From: Hygrophila difformis
Taxonomy: Eukaryota > Streptophyta > Magnoliopsida > Lamiales > Acanthaceae
Direction: 5' to 3'
Assembly (NCBI GenBank): GCA_030278955.1
Contig: JAOANR010000003.1
Coordinates: forward strand, 55,462,902 to 55,526,901
Length of the DNA stretch: 64,000 bases
Under the pieces are notes generated by a model that did not search any database, had not been told where the DNA came from, and was given only the letters and a program-made list of their open reading frames with translations. A program made the translations under genes and the position numbers. Of this stretch, positions 21,027-33,543 are shown in pieces. Each line of letters starts with the position of its first letter. Position 1 is the first letter of the stretch.

Positions 21027-24000
21027 TTATTGAGCATAAGCCGGTTCTGTTGTCATTTGAGCTTCTTTTTCGGGGTCGAACTGCCCAAGATACTCCTTCA
21101 ATCTGTGTCCATTCACCACCAGCTCTCCTTTGTCAGTTCGGATTCTGACAGCTCCACTTTCAAACACGTGCACCACTTCGTATGGCCCTTCCCATCGGGA
21201 TTTAAGCTTTCCGGGGAACAGCTTCAACCTAGAATTGAATAACAAGACTTTCTGGCCAACATAGAAGTGTTTAGACTTAATACGACGATCGTGTAACTTC
21301 TGGGTCCGCTCTTTATAAATCCTCGAGCTTTCATAAGCTTGCGCACGTATTTCCTCAATTTCATTGAGGTCCAACTTGCGCTTACTCTAAGCAACTCGTG
21401 AGTCAAAATTGAGCATTCGTACGGCCCAGTAAGCCTTATGCTCTAGTTCTACGGGCAAATGACAGGCTTTTCCGAAGATGAGTCTGTATGGAGACATCCC
21501 AATGGGAGTCTTGAATGCAGTGCGGTATGCCCATAAAGCATCATTGAGCTTACGTGACCAATCTTTGCGAGTTGTCCCCACAGTAGCCTCGAGTATGTGT
21601 TTGATTTCGCGGTTAGAGAGACCTCGATTTGACCACTGGTTTGGGGATGGTAAGGCGTGCCGATCTTGTGGAGAATCCCATTTTTGCTCATAAGATTTGC
21701 AAATGCTTTATTAACAAAATGGGTTCCTCCATCTGATATGATCACCCTGGGTACACCAAATCAATTGAAAATGTTATTTTTCAAAAATTTGACGACCTGG
21801 TTGCCATCATTGGTTGGCAGTGCAACGGCCTCAACCCACTTGGAAACGTAATCGACAGCTACCAAGATGTAATGGTTCCCATCAGATGTCGGGAATGGTC
21901 CCATGAAGTCGATACCCCATACATCGAAAATCTCGAGAGTGAGAATTCCTTGTTGAGGCATCTCATCCCTCTTGCAGATATTCCCTAATCTTTGGCATCT
22001 GTCGCAAGCTTTAACAAACGCTTTGCAATCCTCGTAAATGGTAGGCCAATAAAAACCGCATTCGAGCACCTTATGGGCTGTTCGAGTGGGGCCATGGTGA
22101 CCTCCATATTCCGATTCATGGCATTTCTTAGCGATTTGATAAGCCTCGTGCTCAGTTACACATCGTCTAATAATAGAATCTGCACAATGCTTGAAGAGGT
22201 AAGGATCTTCCCAGAAGTAGTTAACTACATCTCGGTTGAACCTCGCTTTGTGGCCCCTGCTTTGAAATGGTGGGGTTATTCCGCATGCTAAAAAGTTAGC
22301 AATATCGGAAAACCACGGACAAGCTTGATCATGAAGATGCAAGGCAAACAGTTGCTCATCCGGAAAATTCTCATTTACGGCTAACTCATTTTTATCATTT
22401 TCTAGTCGAGACAAATGGTCAGCAGCACCATTGTCTCTGCCTTTTCTATCTTTTATTATAATGTTGAATTTCTTGCAGCAAAAGTACCCACCTGATTAAT
22501 CGAGGTTTGGCGTCTTGTTTGCTAAACAAGTATCTCAGTGCAGAGTGATCTGTGTACACTGTGGTTTTCGTACCGATAAGATATTGTCTGAATTTATCAA
22601 ACGCAAAAACCACAGCATACATATCCTTCTCCGTGGTGGTGTAGTTAATTTGGGCCTCATTCAGGGCATGACTTGCGTAATGAATTACACAATGCTTCCC
22701 TTCCTTATGTTGCCCAAGAACTGCACCCACGGCGAGATCACTTGCATCACACATTACCTCGAAAGGCATTGACCAATCGGGTGGTTGCACTATTGGAGCA
22801 GAAATCAACATCTCTTTGAGCGTGTCAAAGGCTTGAACACACGCTTCATTTATTACAAAAGGATTTTCTTTACACAGCAAGTTAGTGAGCGGCTTGGCAA
22901 TTTTAGAAAAGTCTTTAATGAATCTCCGGTAGAAACCGGCATGCCCTAAGAAACTCCTAACTGCTTTTATTGAATTAGGCAATGGTAGGTTTGAGATGAC
23001 TGAGACCTTAGCCCTGTCGACTTCGATACCTGCGCACGAGATGCAGTGACCCAACACTATTACTTCGGTGACCATGAAATGGCACTTCTCCCAGTTCAAA
23101 ACTAGGTTGGTGTCCTCACATCTTTTCAAAATTTGTGCAAGATTAGTCAAGCATTCATCAAAAGTATCTCCATACACAGAGAAGTCATCCATGAAAACTT
23201 CAATGCATTTTTCGATAAATTCTGAGAAAATTGACATCATGCATCGTTGAAATGTGGCAGGCGCATTACAAAGTCCAAAAGGCATGTGCCTGTACACAAA
23301 AGTTCCATATGGGCAAGTGAATGTGGTCTTGTCATGATCCTCGCTAGCTATTACAATCTGATTATAGCCAGAGTACCCATCCAAAAAGCAGTAGTACTCC
23401 CTTCCGGCCAACCTCTCCAGCATCTGATCAATGAATGGCAAGGGGAAATGGTCCTTCCTTGTAGTGGTATTGAGCTTCCGGTAGTCGATGCAAACTCTCC
23501 AACCGGTCACTGGACGCGTCGCCACTTCTTCTCCTTGCTCATTAGTCGTTACACAGATCCCCCCGCGTTTCGGTACGACCTGCACTGGGCTAACCCATTT
23601 GCTATCAGAGATAGGATAGATGATACCAGCATCTAATAGCTTGATAACTTCTCTCCTTACCACTTCCTGCATATGGAGGTTCAGACGCCTTTGTGGTTAC
23701 CTTGAGGGCTTGTACTCCTCTTCCATTAAAATTCTGTGCATGCAAACAGAGGGGCTTATTCCTTTTATATCAGAAATGGTCCATCCGATTGCATGTATAT
23801 ATTTCTTTATAATGTCTACCAGAGCTTTTTCTTGTTCTTGTGTCAGCTTGGCTGACACAATCACCGGTAATCTTTTATGTTCAGCGAGAAAGACGTACTT
23901 AAGATGATCCGGAAGTGTTTTAAGTTCAAGCTCTGGTGGGCATTCAACGGAAGGCAGTAATTTGCGAGAAATGGATGGGAGAGAGAGATCAGATTTACCT

Positions 24001-27000
24001 TCAGGATCCTGTGTCAGTACAGGATCCACTTCCTCCTCAGCAGTGCTTTCCTCTTCCTCCGGGATGAACTCAACTCCATCGAATTCTTCAAGATCCCCAG
24101 AGATAGGGTCCTCGAAGTGGACAGCGTTGCAGCTCCTTGGTTGCTCCGCACCTTCAGGCTTCAGTACCTGTTTTGAAACTTTGCTTGGCTCATCAGTCAC
24201 AGAGTCTATGCTCTCATCCTCACTCCTACTTTCTATTACATCAAATAAGAAACAAGATCCCTCAGACGGGAACTTCTGCAGCTTTCCCATGTTGAAATTC
24301 AATTCTTCTTCTCCGACTCGGAGCTTGATTTGATTTGATCGCGCGTCTATAAGTGCACCACCATATGAGAGAAAGGGGCGGCCTAAGATCAGTGGCATCT
24401 CGTAGTCCTCCTCTATATCCAGAATAATGAAGTCGACGGGAAAGAGGGTCCCTCCCGTCTTGACAATTACGTCCTTCAGGTTTCCGATTGGATGGGTAAT
24501 TGATCGGTCTGCCAGCTGTAGCTTCATTGTAACCGGTTCAATTGTTCCCAAGTGAAGACGTTTCACCATGGCAAGTGGCATAACGTTGATGCTCGAACCC
24601 AGATCGCACAATCCTTTTCCAACATTAGTTTTCCCAATGTGGATCGGCAGTGTAATACATCCTGGATCTTCCTTCTTCTCCGGTAGCACTCTTTGGATAA
24701 TGGCACTGCAACTGCTGTTCAAAATCACTACTTCCTCCTGCTCAATTTTTCTCTTCCCTGAAATCATTTCTTTAAGAAATTTAGCATAGACGGGCATTTC
24801 TGAAATCATTTCGACCAATGGAATAGTGATCTCGACAGCTTTCAGTCTTTCTAAAAACTTTTTAAATTTTTCATCTTGTTCCTTATTTTTAAGACGTGCC
24901 GGGTATGGCACCCTTGGCATGTACTTATTATTGTTTGTTTTTGGTGGTAAAGAGAAGGAAGTTGTACCTTCAACCCTACCCTTTTCAGCTCCCTTTGCAG
25001 CTTCAGCCTGCGAAATAGCTGTTTCTGATTTGTCCTCGACCAGTCCAATACCATCTCCTCCTTCAATCCTTTCATTTTCTTTTTCAACCTCCAATGGATC
25101 CTTTTCCTTCTCGGCCGTCTCTTTTCCATATCCAACAATTCCCTTTAGAGTCTTGCCTCCCCGCAGTGTGATTGCTTTACACTGCGGGTTAGCTTCAGTA
25201 CTGCTTGGAAGTGTTCCTTTCCCCCTGTTCTGAAGTTCCTTGGCCAACTGGGTGACTTGCGTCTCCACATTCTTGATTGATGACTGTAGTTGTTGGTTTA
25301 TATCCTTCTGGCTGGCTATAAACTCAGTCATCAAGTTCTCTAGACGAGATGGTGGCCTTTGGTTATACTGTTGATTCTGATCAGGTTGGGATTGGAAACT
25401 CTGGAAATTCTGGGCTTGGTTCTGATTAGGCCTCTGTTGGATCTGAGGTTGGAAATTCTGATTCTGATTTTGAAAGTTCTGTACTCTTTGCTGGACGAAT
25501 CCTTGATTCTGAGGTCTGAAGTTTTGCTGTGGGTTTTGATTTGCGAACTAGTTGGGCTGGTTTGGCTGCAACAAATGCGCGTTAAGTGCATTGTTGTTGG
25601 AATAAGAGAGGTTGGGATGGCGATTTTGGTAGTTCCCGGCATAATTACAACTCTCGGTAGCTATCTGTTGGCATGTATCAGTTGGATGAGGTCCTTGACA
25701 CAGTCCACAGACAACTCCCGATTGCTGTGTTTGAACTTGGTCAGATGAGGTTCCTGCCTGAGAAGCGTCTATTCCCTTCCCTTTATCCTGGCTCAGCTGT
25801 ATCGCAGCTACCTGTTCTTGCAGTTTTTCAAAATATGTTTTCCCTTCACTTACAGCAAAGAATTTTCTAGGAGGATCCTCCTTCCTATCATATGTGTTTA
25901 GGATGGATCTGTTGACAGACATTGTCTCAATCTTCTCCCAAGCTTGATCCATAGGCAAGTGGAGTAAATGTCGTCCGCCAGCAGCGTCTAACATTGTTCT
26001 CCATGGATGGGTGAGTCCTCCGTAGAATTTCCTCAACTGCTCCCAGGGTGCGTACCCATGTTGGGGGCATCGCCTGATGAGGCCCAAGAATCTTTCTTTC
26101 GCATCATATAATGATTCGTCTGGCTTCATTTTAAAATCTCCAATCTTAGCTCGTCCTTCCTCAATCTTTGATTCCGGAAAATACTTCAGCAAAAAGCTCC
26201 TCACCAAGTCTGCCCGAGTGCTCCTCAGATTGATAGGCAATGACTTATACCAGTCCCTGGCACCACTATATAAAGAAAATGGAAACAACATTAGCCTAAT
26301 AGCATCAGGAGAGACTCCCTGATTTTTGATCGTGTCGCAGAGCTCTAGGAAGGTCTGGAGATGATCATGAGGGTCCTCATGATTTGCACCGCAGAACTGA
26401 TTGTTTTGCACCAAATTAATGAGTGCCGGTTTGAGCTCGAAATTGCGTGCGGGAAAGTGTGCTCTTCCAGGTCCATCCAGATAGGGCTCCACTATTGATT
26501 GCATGAAGTCTGCTGCTGCTTGCTACTGTTGTTGATTTCCTTGTTCAGCTTGATTCTGGTACTGTTGGTGGTAATTGGGAAATTGCTGGAAGTTATGTGG
26601 ATCTTGTGGGTTGTTCTGAAACTGATCTGGATTGAAAGCTTGGTTTTGGTATTGTTGGTTTGGTATATTTTGGTTTTGGTGAAATTGGTTTAAGGGTGGT
26701 GGTGGTTGTTGGTGGAATTGCTGGTATTGTTGCTGATTGGGATTTGGTAGATTCTCCTCTTCGTTGGCACGATTAGGATGTTCTACCATTCCTCCGTCAG
26801 CTCCATTACCAGGATTATTTGGTGGTTGGTCTACGGGTAAGATCGGGGGAATGTTCTGGTTATCTGCCATGTCTGATAAATCGCTGCTTGATGTTTCGGG
26901 TGAAGTGCGGATCCGACGCTCTTGCTCTTTCCGTCTTCTGGCTTCTGCCCTCAGTTGGCGAGCGGTCCTTTCTATTTCTAGATCGAACGGTAGCTCCGGT

Positions 27001-27023
27001 AATGTGTTCCTTCTCCGTTGCAT
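21027..27023 (-). pseudogene. Athila gag-pol, copy 1 (five stops, two frameshifts)
   Basis: Alignment with the intact copy at 38208-44198 shows five nonsense changes. On the minus strand these are CAG to TAG at 26525-26523, CAG to TAG at 25550-25548, CAA to TAA at 23699-23697, AGA to TGA at 21763-21761 and CAG to TAG at 21389-21387. A one-base gain near 22469-22471 and a two-base gain near 21615-21620 shift the frame, and a three-base gain near 21775 adds one residue. Domains remain recognisable: gag, zinc knuckle [13 protein letters not shown], protease DLGSSI, reverse transcriptase FMDDFSVYG, RNase H and integrase. Four of the five stops are C-to-T changes, the pattern left by deamination of methylated cytosine. 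It cannot encode a functional polyprotein. Confidence 0.93.
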
Positions 27024-27153
27024 AAGCAGTTGGTATCATGCTTTTGACAGTACCTGTACAACCCCCAGGTTAGTAATGGTTCAAGAATATATACAAAAAC
27101 TATCTATGAGTAAATCAGGAATGTAATTCTCCTAGTAAACGGCGCTGCATCCT
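27024..27153 (-). other. Leader between primer site and gag, copy 1
   Basis: These 130 bp separate the tRNA-Asp primer site from the gag ATG. No open frame or structure of note was seen, apart from an AACGGCGCTG string (27139-27148) that recurs upstream of relic LTR ends inside the LTRs. Confidence 0.6.
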
Positions 27154-27170
27154 CCCCGGCAACGGCGCCA
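27154..27170 (-). other. Primer-binding site, tRNA-Asp, copy 1
   Basis: On the minus strand TGGCGCCGTTGCCGGGG directly follows the LTR end ...GTTTCA. It is complementary to the 3' end of plant tRNA-Asp, the primer typical of Athila elements. Confidence 0.88.
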
Positions 27171-27273
27171 TGAAACTTTTGACGAGTTTGCGTGACACGA
27201 GTATTTTCCAAATTTTTTTTACTGGTTTATTGCTCGAGGAGGAAACTGCGATTTCAAATGGCGCCTCGAGAAT

Positions 27274-27290
27274 CCCCGGCAACGGCGCCA
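27274..27290 (-). other. Relic tRNA-Asp primer site inside LTR B
   Basis: This is an exact second copy of the 17-base primer site, 103 bp inside the LTR, again followed by TGAAACTTTTGACGAGTTT like the real LTR edge. A third TGAAACTTTTGAC lies at 27457. Confidence 0.85.
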
Positions 27291-29884
27291 TGAAACTTTT
27301 GACGAGTTTCATCAACACGAGTAATTATCTGAAATATCAGGTTTGAATTTTTAAATGAAGAGAATTATGATGCAGGGAAGGGGTTTAAGGATATGTTAAG
27401 ATTTCCCTTTTTATTACTCATGTGGGGTTCAAACGGCGCTGTGGTCCTTCCAGCCATGAAACTTTTGACAAATATCACGGTGCAACCGGGATTGACCTTC
27501 AGTCTGTCACCCTGAAAGTCCCTGGTATCTGCGCCATGATACTTCTCATAATTTCATGTCACGGAAGCACCTGCCATAAAGCTTTTGAACATCTTCCCAC
27601 TGTATGAGTATTTTCCCAAAATATTATGTTTTTATTTACTCGTGTCAAGAAACTGTGCTCCCGAAAGCGCACGGGTCAAAAATTGCAGTAATTTATAGTA
27701 AGTACCGGATCGTTCACTGGAGGATGTGCGATGGAAGCAGGGGCCACGTCGTTTACTAAGATTTTCCATTCGGTTACTCGATTCAAGTTTTGCAAGGGTT
27801 TCTAACAACTACTTGACATAAATTAAACCAGATCATGAAAGCAGTAAAAATTATCCTACAAAGCATGGTAAACTAGATCGAAGAAAGCAATTAAATCTAT
27901 ACTACGAAAGCAATATAAAATTATGCTACTCTATCTAGAAAGCAAGTTTAAATATGACAGAAGGGACAGGGAGGAAATAACAAAGATTGGACAAGATTCA
28001 GATGAAACACAATTAAACTTCCATTTTTATACACAGATCTTAGCTTGGGATAATCCTCTAGTTAGCTAACTCTCATGCTTTCTGCACCATGTTCCCTTTA
28101 ACAGACAGGTACTTATGATGAGAATTTACATGCTCTTAAGACAACAATTTCTAAGATACCACAGACTTATAACTCCCTCCACAGGCCTTGTGAAGTTACA
28201 TTACATACATGTGGTGGATAAGCAACACCTAACATGTCATTAGTTGACATGCCAAGTACTCCTATCATTCCCCCATGTCACACCCAAAGTTTCAAATCAA
28301 GCCCCAAACCATTCCATAACTCTCAAACCTTTTAACAGATGGACAGCCCCTAATTCTTCCGAGTGACCTCTATGAAAGCATTTAAAAAGGAAAGCAGTAA
28401 AGAAAGCTGTGAAGAAAGCATTTAAATCTATCACTCGGAATCGTTAAAAACGTCTCTTTCCGTTAGTATAAAAGAGCCCCTGGTCTTGGTGACCAGATGC
28501 AGATCAAGAACCCCCGAGATATCAATAAGCCACAGGGCTTGCAACATCTGGGTAGTTATGAGATACAAACTAAATGAAACAGATCCATAAATGAACCTAT
28601 TCCTGATGTATTCACTCAGGACTCAATTCTAGACTTTGGCAGAAGAAGATAGTAGTCGAAGGAATACTCAACCCTACCTTAGAAATTCACCAAGGCCTAT
28701 ATGTTGTTCCTCTAGTATTATTTATCACATCTCATCTACACCCAAGTGGATATTGACTTAATGCGATATCTAATATCAGATTTCCAACACACAACAATTT
28801 TGAGAAGCAAATGAATATTTGAAAATCATTCCCTAGACAGGTACTAAACTCTCAATTAAAACACAGATCCTTTCGGTCTAGATGAGACCTAATTGCTGAC
28901 TCTGCTTCTAAGCTCTCAAAATCAACCCCCAGTGGAATATGAATTAGTCATAACTGTTGAATTTATCCCTTACTCAGATCCGGATTTTACAAAGGAATTC
29001 TTGTTGGAAATTTATTATGCAGCATCTGATTTAAATCAAGACTTCTGTGTCCAAGGGGAAGGATCCCCAAAATAATGATATGACTGAAACATCTACATAA
29101 TAGTATCATGCATACAAGTATATGAAAAGGAAAATAAAGCACCCCAAAATATATGGTGGGGTTAGACAGAATGCGATACACAAAGGTGGATTAGCCTGAG
29201 ATGAGAAGAAATTGGCTAAGAGGGGTGCCAGAGATAATTGAGGTTTTCCGGACTGCAAACATCTGCTGTCCGGTTCCCAATTTTCCCTGATGACTGATTT
29301 TAGACAGAAAGAATCCCAAACAACGGTGACCGCCGTCACTTAGTTTTCTTTTGTCTGTGAGTGGAAGAAAAACCCACATATTTCTTGCTGTAATATTTCT
29401 CAACTGATGTTGGTCGACATCAAATGATACTATTGCAACTTGAATTCAGGTTGAGAAATTAAGATAAGGAAAATTAAAACTGTATCTGATTAGGAGTTGG
29501 CTGAGTGACTAATCGAAACTCTTAGTGAAGAGAACGCTCGCCGAAGCTTCCACCAACCACTAATCAGACCATGCAAAATAACAGATAATGATTGACACAC
29601 AGAAGACGGGTTAGTCGATATCCCTGTGAAGGGACCTTTCACCAACATTAATCTGTGCGTTTCTCGTTATCCGTTCATACATGCAATGAAAGAGAAAACA
29701 TAAAAGTAAGAAAACATTTTTGGTATTGTGTGGGTGTTAAGCACACAATAGGTAGACACTTAATGGGTTGAAATGTGTAATGGATAAAGTTAGGTGAATT
29801 GGGCCTAAGCCCAATACACCCATGCAACTTACACAAATCATGAAGGAAAAATAATTTTTGGAGTTTTCAAAATAGAAGGATAGT

Positions 29885-30355
29885 TCAATTCGAATTATTG
29901 GGGTAATTCGAATTGAGAATGCATGAAAAATGAAGTATGATGATTACCAATTAATCCTTGCAAAGAAACGAGACATCGTCTAATTCGAATTGTTGAGCAA
30001 TTCGAATTAATTCGAATTGGACAATTCGAATTGGTGAAGTCCTTTCATTGCTCAAAATTGACTAAGGCATATACCTCAAGAGGAGGGTGAATTCGAATTG
30101 TTCAGCAATTCGAATTAATTCGAATTGCACAATTCGAATTTGGTAAGAGATGGAAAATAAACTAAGGCATGAATGGATGGTATGCAATACAATGTGGTTT
30201 CCCTTCCCAATTCGAATTGTTGAACCAATTCGAATTAATTCAAATTAGAGAATTCAAATTGGTTGAAAACCACATGGAGGAAATTTTTGGGTGTGCAATT
30301 CGAATTTCTTAGGCAATTCGAGATAATTCGAATTGCCTCAATTCGAATTACACAT
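29885..30355. repeat. AATTCGAATT palindrome array, LTR B, downstream cluster
   Basis: Counterpart of 12610-13085, with a few point differences between copies such as one core gained at about 29906. Confidence 0.85.
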
Positions 30356-31212
30356 TTTCAAACAACAACAATTTTTGTTCTCACAAGTATGGGTTAGGTG
30401 AACACTGGCTGTAATGATGGTTTTAGATTTACTAAATCCCTCATCTCACATCAATATCATTTCACAGCCACCCTAGTGAAATTTTCAAGTAATAAGCAAA
30501 TACATGTCCAGTGGGTATTGGCAAGATTCAAACCCTATTTCTACAAACAAAGGATCAAAGATCAAAGAACCTAAAACATCTAGTTATCTAAGAACTGCAT
30601 GAATAAACTAAGAACACTCAAGTTATCTAAGGCAGCATGAAATAGGATCAAGGCAGGAAAAATAAAGCATAAAAATAAATATCAACAAACCTAAAAACAT
30701 CTAAAATCTAAGAACACTTATTTGAAGCTCTAAGGTACAAAATCAAACCAAAGACCCACCAAACATGCATTTATTAAGTTTGAATGTCAACTAGGACATA
30801 ATAAATGTAACCTAGTTGAAACAAACAAACATACTAAGCATTTATTTCTAGAGAAAGCATTAAAGAGTGCCAAAACACATGAATAATACCATTTCTGGAA
30901 ATTTTCCTTGTATTAACACTTTGAAAGCAAAATAAAGAACCCAAGACCATCATTAACTTGAAGGTAGGGTTTATTCTAACTAGAAAGCTTGTAAAAATTC
31001 TGGAAAATGGCTACTCTAGGGGTTACACAAACTGCTTCTACACTATACTAAAATCAAAGCATGTAAAGATTACACTACTGCAAGAAAATAAACTAAACTA
31101 AACTAACTACCTACCTAACCCTTAAGGGGTGTGGAACCTCCTGCTGTTCTTTTTGTCCCAAGCTGCTTTTTGGCAAAATTCTTGATCTCCGGATTCTGTT
31201 GTGGAAGGTCTG

Positions 31213-31220
31213 CTTTTATA
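31213..31220 (-). promoter_or_regulatory. TATA box of LTR B
   Basis: TATAAAAG on the minus strand, the counterpart of 13944-13951. This is the LTR that would drive copy 1. Confidence 0.65.
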
Positions 31221-31284
31221 GACAATCTTCAAAACCCTAGGCCCACCAATGTTGTGCTCATGCTCCACAGCTTTGATGAGTGAA

Positions 31285-31680
31285 GTTCGAATTAATTCAA
31301 TCAATTCGAATTAATTTGAATTGTGAGGTCTCCTCCTTGAGCTGGAAATGTGGCCTTCAGTTGTCAATTCGAATTGTTGTGAAGAATTCGAATTGGTCTT
31401 TTCTCGAATTGGATGAGGGTTTCTGCTTGGCTTCCTTGTATTTGTTGGCAATTCGAATTGTTTGTGCCAATTCGAATTAATTCGAATTGGACAATTCGAA
31501 TTGCATCTTCTTGCCTTTGGGTGTCTTCTCTCTTCATTCCCTAATTCGAATTAATTCGAACTTGAACAATTCGAATTAGGCTTCTGCATCCCTTCCAACA
31601 CTTAACCATTTCTTTGTTCTCTTCAGCAATTCGAATTGTGTGCAATTCGAATTAATTCGAATTGCACAATTCGAATTGTG
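31285..31680. repeat. AATTCGAATT palindrome array, LTR B, promoter-proximal cluster
   Basis: Counterpart of 14020-14410; one core is changed to AATTTGAATT near 31316. Confidence 0.85.
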
Positions 31681-31920
31681 CTTTAACACTTAACCAAATT
31701 TCAGTTGTGGGATTTTCAATCTTTTTCCCATCTTTTTGGAAATACAATTAAAAATTACATATTTTGTGTCTTTTTATTACCGGCTCAATGTTTTTACAAA
31801 CTAGCATTAATCTGTCAAATTCAACTGCTTTCTTATTACAATAAGATGGAAACACGATCAAAATGTCCGTCTCAGACACGGAAATGGATTGGAAATAATG
31901 GACAATTTTGGCCATTATCA

Positions 31921-31934
31921 ACATCCTCACATTT
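31921..31934 (-). other. Polypurine tract of copy 2
   Basis: AAATGTGAGGATGT on the minus strand abuts LTR B. It is identical to that of copy 1. Confidence 0.75.
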
Positions 31935-33543
31935 AATACTGATCGTCCCCGAGCAGTCAGAGTCAGTGCTCCTAAGAGCTGGGACTCTGCATATTCAATC
32001 CATTTGCGTGGCCTCAGAAATTTCATTCTTCTTATATTGGGATAAGACAATCAAAATTACAAGTATCAAACTCTCTTGGTTGCAGTGTTTAATGGAATGA
32101 TACTTCTCACTTGAGTGAACGTACAAACCAATCATTATTGTTAATTCTTCTTGAATAGGTGTTTAGAAAAATTCATTGGCTTAATCCTTCAATTTAAGCA
32201 TGACATGAACATTAATCAATCAAAGCAGAGCCTCACATATAGTAGAGTCGGAAATTTCACTCACTCTCAAAGTTGGCTTTTAAACAATACGCTCATAATC
32301 AAATTCAAATAAATTCTCTCATAAGCTTGCAACTGGACCAACTCGCCACCTACTCATTTCCTCAAACCGAGATCCCGAGGTCTTATTCAGGGTTATAACG
32401 GGGCATACGGTTGTAACATTTGGTAGGAAAAGGAATTATTGGGCTAAAAAGTGACATGACACCATTCCACCATAACTTGGCATGTTGCAGAATCTATGAT
32501 CATCATTATTTCTATCTTTCTTTTGTTTTTCTTTCTTTTTCTATTGCATGACATTAGACTTTGTCTAATTTGCTTTGTCATTTGCAATTTATTCTTGTTG
32601 AATAGATCTCAACTCTCTTTTTTTTTTTTTTTTGAATCGGTTTATAGCATACCGATTGATATTTTTGATGATCAAAAATTACAATGCCTTGATGGGATGG
32701 CTTATGTACACTTGGGTTTGATTTTCTTGGTCTTTTTGTAAGGCTGGGAATAATATAGTGGTTTCAAAGAAAAATTAGGCTTAAAGGCTCAAGTTGGTTA
32801 ATCCTAAAGGGAAAATGTTTTTGGGTTTGGAATTCAAACGAAAGCAAAAATTTTGGGTTTTCTAAGTGCCTCGATCATCTGCTCGATTTCGGGAATATGG
32901 CATGGTATTGAATCGGTCCCAATTGCAAGTTCTAGTGTCCTTTAATCGAATTGATTCACACAATCAAAGAAGTATTGAGTAAAAATGACTCGCTCAGATC
33001 TCACAAGGGACGGTTTGATCATGTCATACATTCATTCTCAATTTAGCCTTTGAAAATTCTTACAACTTATTCAATCAAATTCTCAACATGAATGTTTGTT
33101 AGTCTTTCAAGTGATCATATCATTGGATTTTTATAGCTCAAAACTTCGAAAATTCATGTCATGCATATTTTTAATTGTTTTATCCCAATGTAATAGTCTG
33201 AAAATTTCATCATCAGCCTAAATTCAACATGTGAACTTAGGTGACAGATTTATGCTTGTTTTATGCCGGTTTGTTTGATTGAAAGCAGTAAAAAGACACT
33301 GTGAACATGCAAGCATGTCACAGCTTGTTTTTGGCGTGACAGTCACTTATTCATTTTGGACTGCCACACATCTTTTTTTTTTTCAAATAATGGAGAATTC
33401 AAGACGAAATTCTCTTGTGGAAAGCAGTAAATGTACATCAGTTACAATGGATTTCCATGATGAGGATTGAAAGTGCACTGAATGAATGGAAAATCTAATG
33501 CATGATGTTTACAATGGGGCTCGCATGAATGTGATCACTTAGC
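31935..33543. other. Non-coding part of internal region 2
   Basis: Counterpart of 14756-16354. It has small indels in T runs and an extra block near 32865-32880, and no supported gene. Confidence 0.6.

Larger units (their letters stand above)
27171..31920 (-). repeat. LTR B (shared middle LTR)
   Basis: It is 4750 bp and serves as 5' LTR of copy 1 and 3' LTR of copy 2. Compared with A and C it lacks about 90 bp of T-rich sequence, with the loss between TTTTTGGA repeats near 31740. A TATA box is at 31213-31220. Its flanks are a primer site on the left and a polypurine tract on the right, with no target-site duplication. Confidence 0.93.

Noticed and set aside
27154..27170. A tRNA-Asp gene
   Set aside because: Only the 17-base 3' end including CCA is present, with no tRNA body upstream. 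The LTR-adjacent position identifies it as a primer-binding site.
27171..31920. LTR B as a separate solo-LTR insertion or a nested third element
   Set aside because: It is flanked by a primer site and a polypurine tract, not by a 5-bp duplication, and the internal regions on both sides are complete.
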